From Rhynchospora pubera (Eukaryota; Streptophyta; Magnoliopsida; Poales; Cyperaceae), in the NCBI GenBank assembly GCA_028095005.1, contig CM051459.1, positions 115,665,431 to 115,729,430 of the forward strand: a stretch of 64,000 nt of DNA. Reading direction: 5' to 3'. The translations under genes and the position numbers were made by a program. Numbering within the stretch: position 1 is the first letter of the stretch; the number at the start of each line of letters is the position of its first letter. Below are positions 11,829-23,575 of the stretch, one piece after another. Under the pieces are notes generated by a model. It saw nothing but the letters and a program-made list of their open reading frames with translations, was not told the origin of the DNA and did not search any database.

Positions 11829-13144
11829 TTTATTATAAAGTGGAACATTCTCTCTCTTTTTTACCCGTTTTATATCCGGGTAAGAAGACTTCTCTCTCCT
11901 CCTTACCCTTTATAATAGTTAATTAAGTAATAATAATTAATAATAGTTAATTAAGTAATAATTTATAATTATGGTAATATTTATAATTATTAATAATTGA
12001 TAATAGTTATACTAAGAATAACTAGTAAATAATAATAATCGTAAAATTATAATAATAACGATATTCAATAATAGTTATTATAATAATAATTAATAATAGT
12101 TTAATTTTTATAATTTATAGTTAATAATTAATAATAATTTTTATTAAAATTAATAATTATTAATAAAAGTTAATAATAATTACACCATTAATAGTTGCTA
12201 ACCTTAATAATAACCTCAATACCGCACCAAACAACATTTACTGATTTTAAATTAGCACTAACCACATCAAATCACTACCCTTACCAATAATTAAAATTAC
12301 AATAACTATTATTAATTATTATAAATATTGCTATAATTATTATTTATTATTATTATTATTATTTATTTTGAATTATTAATTATTAATTAATATAATTCTT
12401 ATAATATTAACTATAATTAATTATGCCAAACATACACCACTAACTGTACTAACTTCTATTTTTTCAAACGCACCTTGTTGATGACTATTGGAATCAGTAA
12501 CACTGTACTAGCTAGAAGTTGCTCCTAAAATGTACTAGAGGGATAGAATGGTAAGGGTAGTGATTTGATGGAGTTAGTGCTAATTTAAGGTTAGTAAATG
12601 TTGTTTGACGTGATATATTGAGGTTAGTATTAAGGTTAGCAACTATTAATAGTGTAATATTAATATTAATCAAAATTATTATTAATTATTAACTATAAAT
12701 TATAAAAATTAAATTATTATTAATTATTATTATCATTATTATAATAACTATTATTGATTATCGTTATTATTATAATTTTACTATTATTATTATTTACTAT
12801 TATTGTTACTATAACTATTATCAATTATTAATAATTATAAATATTACCATAATTATTAATTATTACTTATTAACTATTATTAATTATTATTATTTAATTA
12901 ACTATTAAAGGTAAGGAGGAAAGAGAAGTCTTCTTACCCATTTTATAAAGAGTAAGAAGCCTTCGTACCCGTTTTGTTTTATAAAAGGGTAAGAAACATT
13001 CTTATCCGGTTATAAAACGGGTACGAAGGAGAGAGAGTGTACTCCTTTATAAACCGCGTAAGAGCTTTTTCTTATTAAAAAAAATTAATTAATTTTTTTT
13101 ATTAAAATTTTAGGGGTGCAAATTTTTATTTAAAATAATTTCGG
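11829..13144. repeat. Large AT-rich inverted repeat (MULE foldback arms)
   Basis: About 11840-12300 is the inverted copy of about 12535-12970. For example, the block around 12195-12290 (ACCTCAATACCGCACC, CACTACCCTTACCA) recurs in reverse complement at 12545-12650. About 230 bp of unique DNA separates the arms. Transcription across it would give a hairpin RNA of roughly 1 kb. Confidence 0.75.
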
Positions 13145-13317
13145 TCGGCTCAGTTGTCGGTCGTCATTATTACCCGTCTCAGTCATTGACTTTATTTTAA
13201 ATTAGTTTTCTTAGAATCCTTACTTACTGCACACATGAAGCTTCTAGGATCAAATGTTCATATAGGTTATACCATAAACCGTGTGCTGCATTACTGAACT
13301 GACTAGACACAATATGA

Positions 13318-13511
13318 CCCTGATCAAAATGCTTGTTATACGGGATTTCATTTCATTTCAATTCAATTCAATCGATTTTACATGAATTTTATGGAATCTA
13401 ATTACATAAAAATTCTAATTAAATGATATCAAATCCATTCATTTTGATGGTAAATTTTCTTACGAGATGAAATGAAATCGCATGTTAGAGAAAATGGAAT
13501 TTTGATCAGGG
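13318..13511. mobile_element. MITE with CCCTGATCAAAAT ends, upstream of copy A
   Basis: 194 bp with perfect 13-bp inverted ends CCCTGATCAAAAT / ATTTTGATCAGGG. The matching upstream stretch of copy B (30625-30645) lacks it, so it inserted in A after the A/B split or was lost from B. It lies 38 bp upstream of the TATA motif of copy A. Confidence 0.8.
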
Positions 13512-13549
13512 GCTCAGGCCTATATCTATTTTGTTTCTACAATTCGCAA

Positions 13550-13556
13550 TATAAAA
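13550..13556 (+). promoter_or_regulatory. Candidate TATA box of TAT copy A
   Basis: TATAAAA, 137 bp before the ATG, lies in a block conserved with copies B and C (GCAATATAA...CTCTGCCACAGAATATC). Copy B has TATATAA here and copy C has CACAGAA. Confidence 0.55.
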
Positions 13557-13692
13557 CTCTGCCACAGAATATCCGATAAGATTTCCTTCCATAACCATAT
13601 TCTATTCACGAAAGCCCAATGCATTATGCATATATACGCACACTGCACCACTGCACCTCAAACCATATTCTCTCTCTTCTCCGCCATTTTTA

Positions 13693-16600
13693 ATGGAGAA
13701 GGAGAACGGTGCGAAGCCATCGCCGGAGGTGGTGGAGAAGGAGGAGGAGACGACGGAGACGTGGCGCTTCGGTGAAAACAAGGCCGTCGAGGCGGCTGGT
13801 GGTCGGAGCATCCGTGGGACCCTCAACAAGGTACTCTCTAGTGTGGATGAGAACGGACCGAGACCTGTGATCCCTCTTGGCCATGGCGATCCATCGATGT
13901 TTCCAAGCTTTCGCACCCCTCCGATTGCAGAGGAAGCGATTGTAGAGGCGGTCAGGTCAGCTCAGTTCAACAACTACGCGCCTACTAATGGGGTGTTGCC
14001 TGCCCGGCGGTCAGTGTTGTATTTATGTGTTTCAGTTAAATCTTTTTTAAAGCGAGCTTTCTCATGAGTTCGAGAGAATGGTGACGAAGGCTTAAAACTT
14101 AGGAATCAAATAAATTTATAAACCTAGAGCTAACCTCACTAGTCGTTTTAGTTAAGCTTTAGGGTCGAACCCAAGGGACGGATTAATGAGTACCGGACTT
14201 TACTTCCTCACGAAAGCTAGACAATTACATTTTTATGGAGTTTTTGGTTGATTAAATCTAAAGGTGCAAGTAAATAAATATTTTTGGGTGTTTTAACAAT
14301 ATAAAAGTCGTCTTAGGTTCAGGTTTCACATCGGTTTGGACTCTAGAACACAGAACTTATCACTTTCGTGCATCAAACGGTGTTTTTCAAGCGTTCACTT
14401 CTCTGTTCGGTCCGAACATGGATCTGTTTGGTCCGAACAGAGGGTGAAAGTGTGTGGTTTTGACTCTTTATGAAATTTTATGCTTTGTGCTAGGGTTTGT
14501 TGGTCAAACCTAGATACTCTAAACCTCAGCTTTCGCTTGTTGGACTAGACACTGGTTCAATCACAACCTAACCTAATTAACTCGATTGGTTCACAACTTT
14601 TGGTATAGAATTCAATCAACTTAAACTTGTTTGTTAGAGTTCATAAGGATATCTAGAGGTCTTTTGGACTCGTCTAAAAGTTACATTTTTGGTGTCAACT
14701 AATCTCCCCTTTCGGATTTATGATTTATCCCAAATACTTTATTTGAACTAATCTTGTTTATCCTAACTTAGGCTTGACTAGATGCGGCCGTACAACTAGA
14801 AGGTGATTAGGAAATCACAAGCAATTCAAACAAGCAATTAACATAATTCTCAACAAAACAAATCAACAAAACATATCATATCATATCAAGTCAAATCACA
14901 ACACATCGAAACCTAAATTACTTCCCTACTCCTAAGACAACATAAATCTAGCCTAACATGAAAGCAAAATAAGATACAAGCTCCATCAAATCAAAATATC
15001 AAGAGAATGGAAGAAATAAATCAAATATCGCTTCTAACTCAAGATACCGAACGTCCAGAGCCGTGGTTTGGTTGATTCTGTCGCCGTCGCGCCTAGAATT
15101 GCTCCAAAGATGATGCCATGGTCGTGCTATGATGAAAGAGGTGGAATCCCACGCCTTTCGGCGTGAGAACGGTGGTGGAAAGGTGCCAAAACGTGGTAGG
15201 AGGTGGAATTTCGTGTATGGTGGCTCCCCCCCTTTTATTCTGGCCTAGGGGAGCATAAATAGTGATCTTCTAAACTTGGAAAGGAGGCTAGGGCGTCATG
15301 GCAAGAATTCATACCAAAATATTGAGTTTCCATGCTTGAAAACTTGCCAAATGCACTATGTCGGCTCTCAACTCGGACCGAGTTGGCTCAAACTCGGACC
15401 TAGATGGCAATTTAGCAGTTTTCTGACTTTCAACTCGGACCGAGATGGATCAAACTCGGACCGAGTTGACTCCAGACTGAGGAGAGGTAGTATTTCGGCC
15501 ATAATTCCTTCACCCGGACTCCGATTGAGGCGATTCAATAGGCGTTGGAAAGCTTAGGATGAGCTCTTCAATGCTATTGATTCCATTTGACCAATTATTT
15601 CTCTTAAATCCACCATTTTATGCATTAATTGAGTTTGATCCATTGAGTTCCTGCAATTCAATACAAAAACCACAACAATACCCAATTCTAGACAAATATA
15701 GCACGAAGCATAATGAATATAGGGGTTTGAGTTACCATTTAAGTGTAAAATCCGGTCAAAAAACACATATAAATATGAGATATCAAATCTCCCCAAACTT
15801 AAACTTTGCTTGTCCTCAAGCAACGCCCTAAGTTCATAATTTTGGACTGTACTTAAACCTTAAACATCGAGTTACATCTCAAACCAAGAAATGTCATGAA
15901 ACCAATTGCTACGCCTTATGTTTTCACACTTCAATCAAATAAGTCAAACAAAAATTTAATTTCAAGAACCAAGTTTAGTGTTCTACAAATTAATTCATGC
16001 ATCTCTTGGTCCTTATGAAATCTTTTCTCAAATTCAAGAACTCTAGCTTCACTTTGTCAATTCAAATGCGATCTCAAATTCAATTACCCGTTCTTTTCCA
16101 TATTTCACAAAAATTTGTAAAGAATTTTATCAAAATTAGAAATTTTATGATGAACCCTTCTTAAAAGCAATTTCAAATTTTCACCAATTTTTTTTTGTGC
16201 AAGTCGAGCCGTGGGGCTTTACACCCTAGAGGATAATGCGGTATCATCGGCCTTGAGTTTGCTACTAGCACATGTCGCGCTAGGGAGGTTAGACGGGTGT
16301 TGCTCGACTATGGCCACGGTACACTTGGGCCATAATACTCAACAACTCCTTTACCAATGCTTTCGCACCGGGTCCGGTAGAATTAAGCATGAATTATCCA
16401 ATTATTTCTTGCTTTCTTTGAGTTGTAATTCCTAACAATTCATGCTTAACCCAATACCCTCCAATTTGTGGCTAAGTTGGTGGAAAAAGACCTCAGTGCG
16501 TCCTCGTTTTCACAGCTATTTTGATTTATTTTTCCATTAAGTTTGCTTGTTGGTGATTCAAGCGATTAAAAGCATTTTCAACAAGACAAGGTTCATCTTT

Positions 16601-17533
16601 TAATTTCCAAAGTTCATAAAATTCTTTTTAAACAAAAATTTGTCAAATACAAATCCGTTCACTCGGTAAAAACTTGTGAGAATCGACTTAGAGTGTTTTT
16701 ACAATTTCAAGCAACCAAAATCGAGTTCCATTTTTGTAAAATATTTTCAATTCGATCCATTGGTGCAAAAATCAACAAGAGATATCAAAACATTCTAGGG
16801 TCCATCGAGAAAATTTTTTGTTTGACTTCAAAACAGTTTTAACAGTGTGAATTTATCATTTAAAATCCAAATCGAGAGAGACTAGGCACATCCAATCAAT
16901 TTTCAATCAAAAACTAGGCATGAATAGTGCAAGAAAAATGAGCAATTTCGATCAAAAGTTCGATTTTTCTCCTATTCCCTCCCCCCAAACTTAAATCAAA
17001 CATTGTCCTCAATGCATTCGATCGCAAAGAAATGTAAATAGGAGGAAAAAAAGAACTTAGCCAATTTTTGCTTTCCACCATTTCGATTTGCTCCTAGTTT
17101 GTTCTTTCGATTTCCAAGATGGCTCTACTCCTTTCCTTGAGTTGTTGTGCAATTCGTATGAGGTCGATCGGGGTTAGTTTGCTCACGTAACTCATGGTGC
17201 TCTAGCACGAATCGCATCTTTCTTCATTTGTTCCTCAAAATTTTCCAAATCAAGGCATGAATTTCCATATGAATTCGTCTCTATTTGGCGTGGGGCAGCA
17301 GCGTTTCAGCGTGAGTAAATCGTGGCAGCAATGTAGGAGTTCAGAGGTAGCAACGGGACAAGTTTTCTTGTGGCATGCAACTCACATGAGGTCGTGCGTG
17401 GGTCGTGTGTTTTTTTGTTGCTTGACCCGTGGTGCTCTAGCGCGAGTTGCAAGTAGGACATCCACAATCAGTTAAAACCTGTATTTTCAACAATAAAATC
17501 CAAACCAACCATTAGTTTTTTTTCTTTATTTTG

Positions 17534-17599
<66 letters not shown>

Positions 17600-20500
17600 G
17601 AAAGATACAATATCTAGTCTCTCGTTACTAAAATAAATTCTAATATCAACACCGTCCCCGGCAACAGCGCCAATTTGATGAAAACTTAAAACCTAGGAAT
17701 CAAATAAATTTATAAACCTAGAGCTAACCTCACTAGTCGTTTTAGTTAAGCTTTAGGGTCGAACCCAAGGGACGGATTAATGAGTACCGGACTTTACTTC
17801 CTCACGAAAGCTAGACAATTACATTTTTATGGAGTGTTTGGTTGATTAAATCTAAAGGTGCAAGTAAATAAATATTTTTGGGTGTTTTAACAATATAAAA
17901 GTCGTCTTAGGTTCAGGTTTCACATCGGTTTGGACTCTAGAACACAGAACTTATCACTTTCGTGCATCAAACGGTGTTTTTCAAGCGTTCACTTCTCTGT
18001 TCGGTCCGAACATGGATCTGTTTGGTCCGAACAGAGGGTGAAAGTGTGTGGTTTTGACTCTTTATGAAATTTTATGCTTTGTGCTAGGGTTTGTTGGTCA
18101 AACCTAGATACTCTAAACCTCAGCTTTCGCTTGTTGGACTAGACACTGGTTCAATCACAACCTAACCTAATTAACTCGATTGGTTCACAACTTTTGGTAT
18201 AGAATTCAATCAACTTAAACTTGTTTGTTGGAGTTCATAAGGATATCTAGAGGTCCTTTGGACTCGTCTAAAAGTTACATTTTTTGTGTCAACTAATCTC
18301 CCCTTTCGGATCTATGATTTATCCCAAATACTTTATTTGAACTAATCTTGTTTATCCTAACTTAGGCTTGACTAGATGCGGCCGTACAACTAGAAGGTGA
18401 TTAGGAAATCACAAGCAATTCAAACAAGCAATTAACATAATTCTCAACAAAACAAATCAACAAAACATATCATATCATATCAAGTCAAATCACAACACAT
18501 CGAAACCTAAATTACTTCCCTACTCCTAAGACAACATAAATCTAGTCTAACATGAAAGCAAAATAAGATACAAGCTCCATCAAATCAAAATATCAAGAGA
18601 ATGGAAGAAATAAACCAAATATCGCTTCTAACTCAAGATACCGAACGTCCAGAGCCGTGGTTTGGTTGATTCTGTCGCCGTCGCGCCTAGAATTGCTCCA
18701 AAGATGATGCCATGGTCGTGCTATGATGAAAGAGGTGGAATCCCACGCCTTTCGGCGTGAGAACGGTGGTGGAAAGGTGCCAAAATGTGGTAGGAGGTGG
18801 AATTTCGTGTATGGTGGCTCCCCCCCTTTTATTCTGGCCTAGGGAAGCATAAATAGTGATATTCTAAACTTGGAAAGGAGGCTAGGGCGTCATGGCAAAA
18901 ATTCATACCAAAATATTGAGTTTCCATGCTTGAAAACTTGCCAAATGCACTATGTCGGCTCTCAACTCGGACCGAGTTGGCTCAAACTCGGACCGAGATG
19001 GCAATTTAGCAGTTTTCTGACTTTCAACTCGGACCGAGATGGATCAAACTCGGACCGAGTTGACTCCAGACTGAGGAGAGGTAGTATTTCGGCCATAATT
19101 CCTTCACCCGAACTCCGATTGAGGCGATTCAATAGGCGTTGGAAAGCTTAGGATGAGCTCTTCAATGATATTGATTCCATTTGACCAATTGTTTCTCTTA
19201 AATCCACCATTTTATGCATTAATTGAGTTTGATCCATCGAGTTCCTGCAATTCAATACAAAAACCACAACAATACCCAATTCTAGACAAATATAGCACGA
19301 AGCACAATGAATATAGGGGTTTGAGTTACCATTTAAATGTAAAATCCGGTCAAAAAACACATATAAATATGAGATATCAAATGGTTATCAAACAAGTTTG
19401 GGGATCGATAAGTAGCCTATTTATCTAAACTATAAAAGAAATTGATATCATGGTTTCCAATTAAATAATTTTGGTGTCAGTCTAACATATCCTTTCGATA
19501 GTTAAACTATTATGATTTTTGTGTTGAACTTTGAAGTTTGAACCATTGGTCAGTGCTTATCCCCTGCATCATTGTGACTTTCATCATCTATAAGAGCTGT
19601 TTGATGAAAATCAAATTGTTTGGGGCACCTGAAATTTTAAGATACGTTTTTGATCTATTTGGTTTCTCTTAGTTTGTTTAAAATTGTTTCTTTGCTGCAA
19701 ATGCAAACCTATTGCATTTTGGTTCGTGGCTCTGGTCTTTGCAAAACAATACCAACACATTTCACTTTATCTGCAAACAACATGTGATAGTGATATATGG
19801 CTTTCTTTGGATGCCCACCACAGAGAAAAACACTTTTTGTTTTTGATACCCCTGTTGAATATAAGCAAAATCTGAAGACGGACAATATGTTATTTGATGT
19901 TAAAAGTTCTTAAGCATTTTTTTACTGTTTATAAAATTACAGACCTTAAAAAAACATACTTTCACTGTTGATAAAATTCAATGCCTGTTAAAAATTTGCA
20001 GTGTAGTTGCTGAGTACCTCTCAAAGGATCTACCATACAAGCTCTCTCCAGATGATGTGTTCCTCACAGCGGGTTGTACACAAGCAATAGATATTGTTGT
20101 ATCAGCTCTGGCCCGACCAGATGCCAATATTTTGCTTCCTCGGCCTGGTTTTCCTATGTATGAGGCCCGCTGTACCTACACCAATCTTGAAATGAGGCAC
20201 TTTGATCTCATTCCTGAACAGGGATGGGAGGTGGATCTTGACCAAGTGGAGAAACTTGCTGATGAGAATACCGTTGCCATTGTTATCATTAATCCTAATA
20301 ATCCTTGTGGCAGTGTGCTTAAGTACCAGCACATGGAGGAGGTTCAAATCTAATTTTTTGACTTTTAAATTAATCATTAAATATTCTGTGTGAAGGAGTT
20401 CTTTAATATACATTAGGTGCTTAAAAGTGCTTTTAAACTCCACCAATCATAAATAAAGTTATTGTAGAATTTATAGTGGAAATAAACTCCAAGCCACATG

Positions 20501-22144
20501 GAGGAGGTTCAAATCTAATTTTTGACTTTTGAATTAATCATTAAATATTCTGTGTGAAGGAGTTCTTTAATATATATTAGGTGCTTAAAAGTGCTTTTAA
20601 ACTCCACCAATAATAAATAAAGTTATTGTAGAATTTATAGTGGAAATATACTCCAAGCCACAGCCATCTTCATAATGTCTCACAATTTCCTGTACTTGCA
20701 GATTGCTAAAACTGCAAGGAAATTGGGTGTAATGGTAATCTCTGATGAGGTGTATGACCATTTGACCTTCGGGAGCAACCCTTTTATACCCATGGGTGTT
20801 TTTGGAAATATTGTCCCAGTTCTTACTTTGGGATCCATATCAAAAAGGTGGGTTGTGCCTGGTTGGCGGCTTGGATGGATTGCCACAACTGACCCCAAAG
20901 GCATTTTGAGGAAAACAAAGGTACATCATTTTTAGTTAGGTCCATTAGTTTATTGATTTATCTGATTATAAGAATGCTTTTTAGATTTTGTATTGTTACT
21001 CGTGTGCATCTTTGTTCCTGAATTATTGACTAAATTGAATTTCTCCTTTCTTTTAGGTTGTTGATTCCATCAGAAGTATTCTTGACATCACAACGGATCC
21101 TGCAACCTTTATTCAGGTTCTTGAAAATTCTCTAGGTTACTAATATGTAGTAAATGTAGATCGTGGATATTTTTAATTTCTAAAATTCTTATGAATTGCA
21201 TGCTTGTTTCATTTATAGGGAGCAGTACCACAAATTATTGAGAAAACAAAGGATGATTTCTTCAACAATATAATTCATGTTTTGAGAGATGCGGCAGAGC
21301 TATGCTACAACAAGATAAAAGATATCAAGTGTATTACTTGCCCTCACAAGCCAGAGGGCTCTATGTTTGTTATGGTAAGAGGACAAAAGAATAATCAAAA
21401 CTTGCTCTTATTCAAGGTTTTTACTGTAATGGCAACATAATCCAAAAATTCTCCATTTTTGTAGGTAAAGCTCAATTTGTCATATCTGGTTGATATCAGT
21501 GATGATGTTGATTTCTGTTCCAAATTGGCAAAAGAAGAGTCTGTCATAATAATGCCTGGTAACTTGAGTCATTTTAGTTTTTGAGAATATAAAATATATT
21601 AAATAAGATTTTTTTTTGAATTTTAAGTTCATGTCAAGTACCTGCTGTCAAAATCCTTTTTGTTTTCAAATTTCAATACTTAATTTATGTTGTACTTTAC
21701 ATTTGATGACTGCCACATTAGCTGCAAATCTTTCTCAAATAATAGAGACTGCCAGTATTGGAAGCCCTCCTATAGCAATGACCGGCTTTGTGTTGATTAA
21801 GTCAGATGTCTAGATGAAGCAAGGCCTAACACTTTATATGGATTTTGGGTTGAAAATTTGACTGTCTGCACGCTTGGGTCTGAATTTTAAACCCACGACA
21901 GCAGTTGCTGTTATTCCCATTTAGTTGGTGTAGAGTCGAAAGTGATGCATGATCTAGCACTCCAATTATCAAGTATTTGTAATAGATTTTCCTGGAGTTT
22001 TTGCATATTGTGTGATTTCATTTTGTAGGAAGTGCTCTGGAGATGAAAAACTGGTTACGCATCACATTTGCAGTTGAGCCAACTTCTCTCGTGGTTGGAC
22101 TAGAAAGGCTAAAATCATTCTGCGAGAGGCATGAAAAGAACTAA
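13693..22144 (+). CDS. TAT: Tyrosine/nicotianamine aminotransferase family, copy A
   Basis: PLP-dependent class I/II aminotransferase of the plant TAT/NAAT group. Expected reaction: tyrosine + 2-oxoglutarate to 4-hydroxyphenylpyruvate + glutamate, feeding tocopherol, plastoquinone and phenolic acids; no targeting peptide is evident. Exons: 13693-14009, 20002-20341, 20702-20920, 21057-21116, 21219-21374, 21465-21558, 22029-22144, all GT-AG and in frame, giving 433 residues (family about 420). The N-terminal domain has GHGDPS. Predicted PLP contacts are NPNNPCG (203-209), SDEVY (D234, Y237) and Schiff-base Lys267 in SISKRW; WRLGW follows. Arg406 in NWLRITF should bind the substrate carboxylate. 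The ATG follows the CT-rich leader shared with copy B. Intron 1 is about 6 kb because of a retrotransposon, and intron 2 holds a tandem duplication. Expression is not shown. Confidence 0.85.
14082..15785 (-). repeat. 3' LTR (left copy)
   Basis: Left LTR of the intron-1 retrotransposon, downstream in the element's own minus orientation. It contains the repeated motif AACTCGGACCGAG and the quasi-palindrome TTCGGTCCGAAC, both shared with the other LTR. Its short open frames (such as 15276-15557) recur in the right LTR and are not genes. Confidence 0.9.
17535..17597. repeat. (AAT)n microsatellite
   Basis: About 20 AAT/ATA units next to the primer-binding end of the retrotransposon interior; likely slippage-prone. 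Confidence 0.9.
17655..17672 (-). promoter_or_regulatory. Primer-binding site (tRNA-Asp type)
   Basis: The reverse complement begins TGGCGC and matches the complement of the plant tRNA-Asp 3' end (CCCCGGCAACGGCGCCA) with one mismatch. It starts 6 bp from the inner edge of the 5' LTR at 17679. Confidence 0.85.
17679..19379 (-). repeat. 5' LTR (right copy)
   Basis: Right LTR of the intron-1 retrotransposon and 5' in its orientation, because the primer-binding site lies directly inside it. Its sequence is nearly the same as the left LTR. Confidence 0.9.
20330..20660 (+). repeat. 165-bp tandem duplication across the exon 2 / intron 2 border of copy A
   Basis: CACATGGAGGAG/gttcaaatc, the end of exon 2 with its splice donor at 20342, recurs at 20495-20506 with a donor at 20507. 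The following ~150 bp also match. Copies B and C have a single unit. Use of the second donor would add 165 nt, a multiple of three, but intron stop codons (TAA soon after the first donor) would truncate the protein. Confidence 0.85.
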
Positions 22145-23162
22145 GCAAATAAGCCCAAATGTTATTGGACTGTTAAGGCAGTGATGAACAAATAGTTCAT
22201 CGGTGATCAGCTGCTCGGTTGATCCTTGTCACCTCTTCGTAATGTTACTACGTACACCCAACACACTGTTGGGTTTATGCGTATGACCGTTTTTGTACTT
22301 GTGCTGTAATTTGTACTGAAGCAAATTAAGAACCCCTACTTCGTGTATGAATAATTCGTACTAAATGGAAAATTTGATGGATGTTAATTCTACAAAGGGT
22401 TTTGCACTCACATTTGCAGCACCTGCATTACTTCTGGAGTAAATTCAAAATTGTGAAACTGATACGGCCAAATTTTGTTAATTTAGCACTTGAAAATTTA
22501 ATAAATACTTTCTAACGAATTCAAATCATTTGACAACATTAAAAAAGTATCGTATCGATTTTCATTATTAATGTTGTTGTCTGTTATCAAATTGATGTCC
22601 ACTCAAATTCATTTCTGTCCACACCTGAATAATGCTTTTAGTGCTTTCCTGAGTTTGCATATCAATTTCATTCTACATTTCAAAGCCAACAGCGTTCCTT
22701 GCCAGAACATTTTCTTTTTATACAAGAAAAATAAAATATACTCCATAGTCTACATATTTTGTTATTGTTTCTCTTTTTTACTATCTTTTGACTGGAAATG
22801 GAAAAGTAAAGAATGAAATACTGCCAAGCCCGGACGCCAAATTGCCTTGACACTTTTCCATTTGCAATTAATTTTTAGGTAATAATAACTCCATATAATT
22901 TTTTTTCCTTCCTGATTGCATGCACAAACACTATCCGTGTAATCAACCAGACTTATTTTAGAGACTCCGATACCATCCTCACCTCAGGTGCTCTCCGGTG
23001 AATTACCCTAACGCGGCACTAGACTTTGAGAAAACCTAAACAGGCGATGCCTAGTCCGTCTCCACCAAAAGCGCTGAGGCAAGTTTCTAAATTTGCATTA
23101 AATTTTATCTCTAAATATAAAAGGCCATAAAATACGGACCATTTCAGTTGAGATGAAATATG
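22145..23162. other. 3' flank of copy A, shared with copy B
   Basis: Presumed 3' UTR and downstream DNA. Blocks such as ATCAGCTGCTCGGTTGATCC (22207 on) and GTGTATGAATAATTCGTACT recur after copies B and in part C, showing that the duplication unit extended beyond the gene. No other gene is seen. Confidence 0.6.
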
Positions 23163-23565
23163 GAGTTTTGCTATGGTGAGTTGCAATTCATCAAAGATCG
23201 GTGAGTCGCGCTCAAAACTTCTAAATCTAGTTCAAAATGACCGATAAAACCGTCCAATACGATCTCCCTATTGAAATCTCCATGCATATCAAATTTTACA
23301 TTTTTTCAAAATTTTTAAGCAATTTTTTTTAATTTTAGAAAATCATTAATCTAATTAGTTCTGAACCATTCAAAAACAACAGTTTTTAAAAATCCGAAAA
23401 AAATTACTTAGAATTTTCAAAAAAATATAAAATTTGGTCTGCATGGAGATTTCAATAGAGAGATCATATGGGACGGTTTGGATCGGTCATTTTGAACTAG
23501 ATTTAGGAGTTTCGAGCGTGACTCACCGACCCTTTGGTGAATTGCAACTTACCATAGCAAAACTA
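23163..23565. mobile_element. Mutator-type MITE (403 bp)
   Basis: Long inverted ends (TTTTGCTATGGTGAGTTGCA on the left; TGCAACTTACCATAGCAAAA on the right) with the 10-bp TSD ATGAAATATG at 23153-23162 and 23566-23575. The internal blocks (TAAATTTTA, GGTTTGGATCGG) resemble the elements at 11314 and 60347. Confidence 0.8.
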
Positions 23566-23575
23566 ATGAAATATG

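Larger units (their letters stand above)
6491..13144. mobile_element. Mutator-like (MULE) foldback element with nested Helitron, upstream of TAT copy A
   Basis: Both ends carry inverted repeats starting CCGAAATTATTTTAAAT, and similarity extends for several hundred bases (left arm 6491-6689 continuing at 11829; right arm to 13144). The 9-bp direct repeat TCGGCTCAG flanks it at 6482-6490 and 13145-13153, the TSD length typical of Mutator elements. The paralogous upstream region of copy B shows the unoccupied site near 30475-30496 (single TCAGTTCAG, then TTGTCGG). Removing the Helitron leaves about 1.5 kb, close to the 1,584-bp relative at 61739-63322, which also starts CCGAAATT. No MURA transposase frame is present, so the element is non-autonomous. 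Confidence 0.85.
14082..19379 (-). mobile_element. Non-autonomous LTR retrotransposon (LARD-like) in intron 1 of copy A
   Basis: Two long direct repeats, 14082-15785 (1,704 bp) and 17679-19379 (1,701 bp), start TGA and end ATATCA. I count about 18 substitutions by eye, roughly 1%. The 5-bp TSD AATGG lies at 14077-14081 and 19380-19384, and copy B intron 1 shows the unoccupied GGAATGGTTATCA. On the minus strand the primer-binding site (17655-17672) reads TGGCGCTGTTGCCGGGGA, complementary to the tRNA-Asp 3' end with one mismatch. A purine tract (AAGTTTGGGGAGATT) abuts the other LTR at about 15786-15800. The roughly 1.9-kb interior has no gag or pol frame, so it needs helpers. The PBS type fits Ty3/gypsy (Tat/Athila-like) elements. 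Confidence 0.9.

Noticed and set aside
13602..13916. Antisense open frames opposite exon 1 of copy A (also opposite B, C and D)
   Set aside because: Mirror frames of a conserved, relatively GC-rich exon; no independent motif.
15276..15831. Open frames of about 90 residues, repeated almost unchanged at 18870-19428
   Set aside because: They lie in the two LTRs of one retrotransposon and have no domain; the repetition reflects LTR identity, not a gene pair.
17535..17597. Regular short repeats that might suggest a CRISPR-like array
   Set aside because: A trinucleotide microsatellite without spacers in a plant genome.
17655..17672. tRNA-Asp-like sequence
   Set aside because: Only the 3' 18 bases are matched and lie next to an LTR, so it is a primer-binding site and not a tRNA gene.
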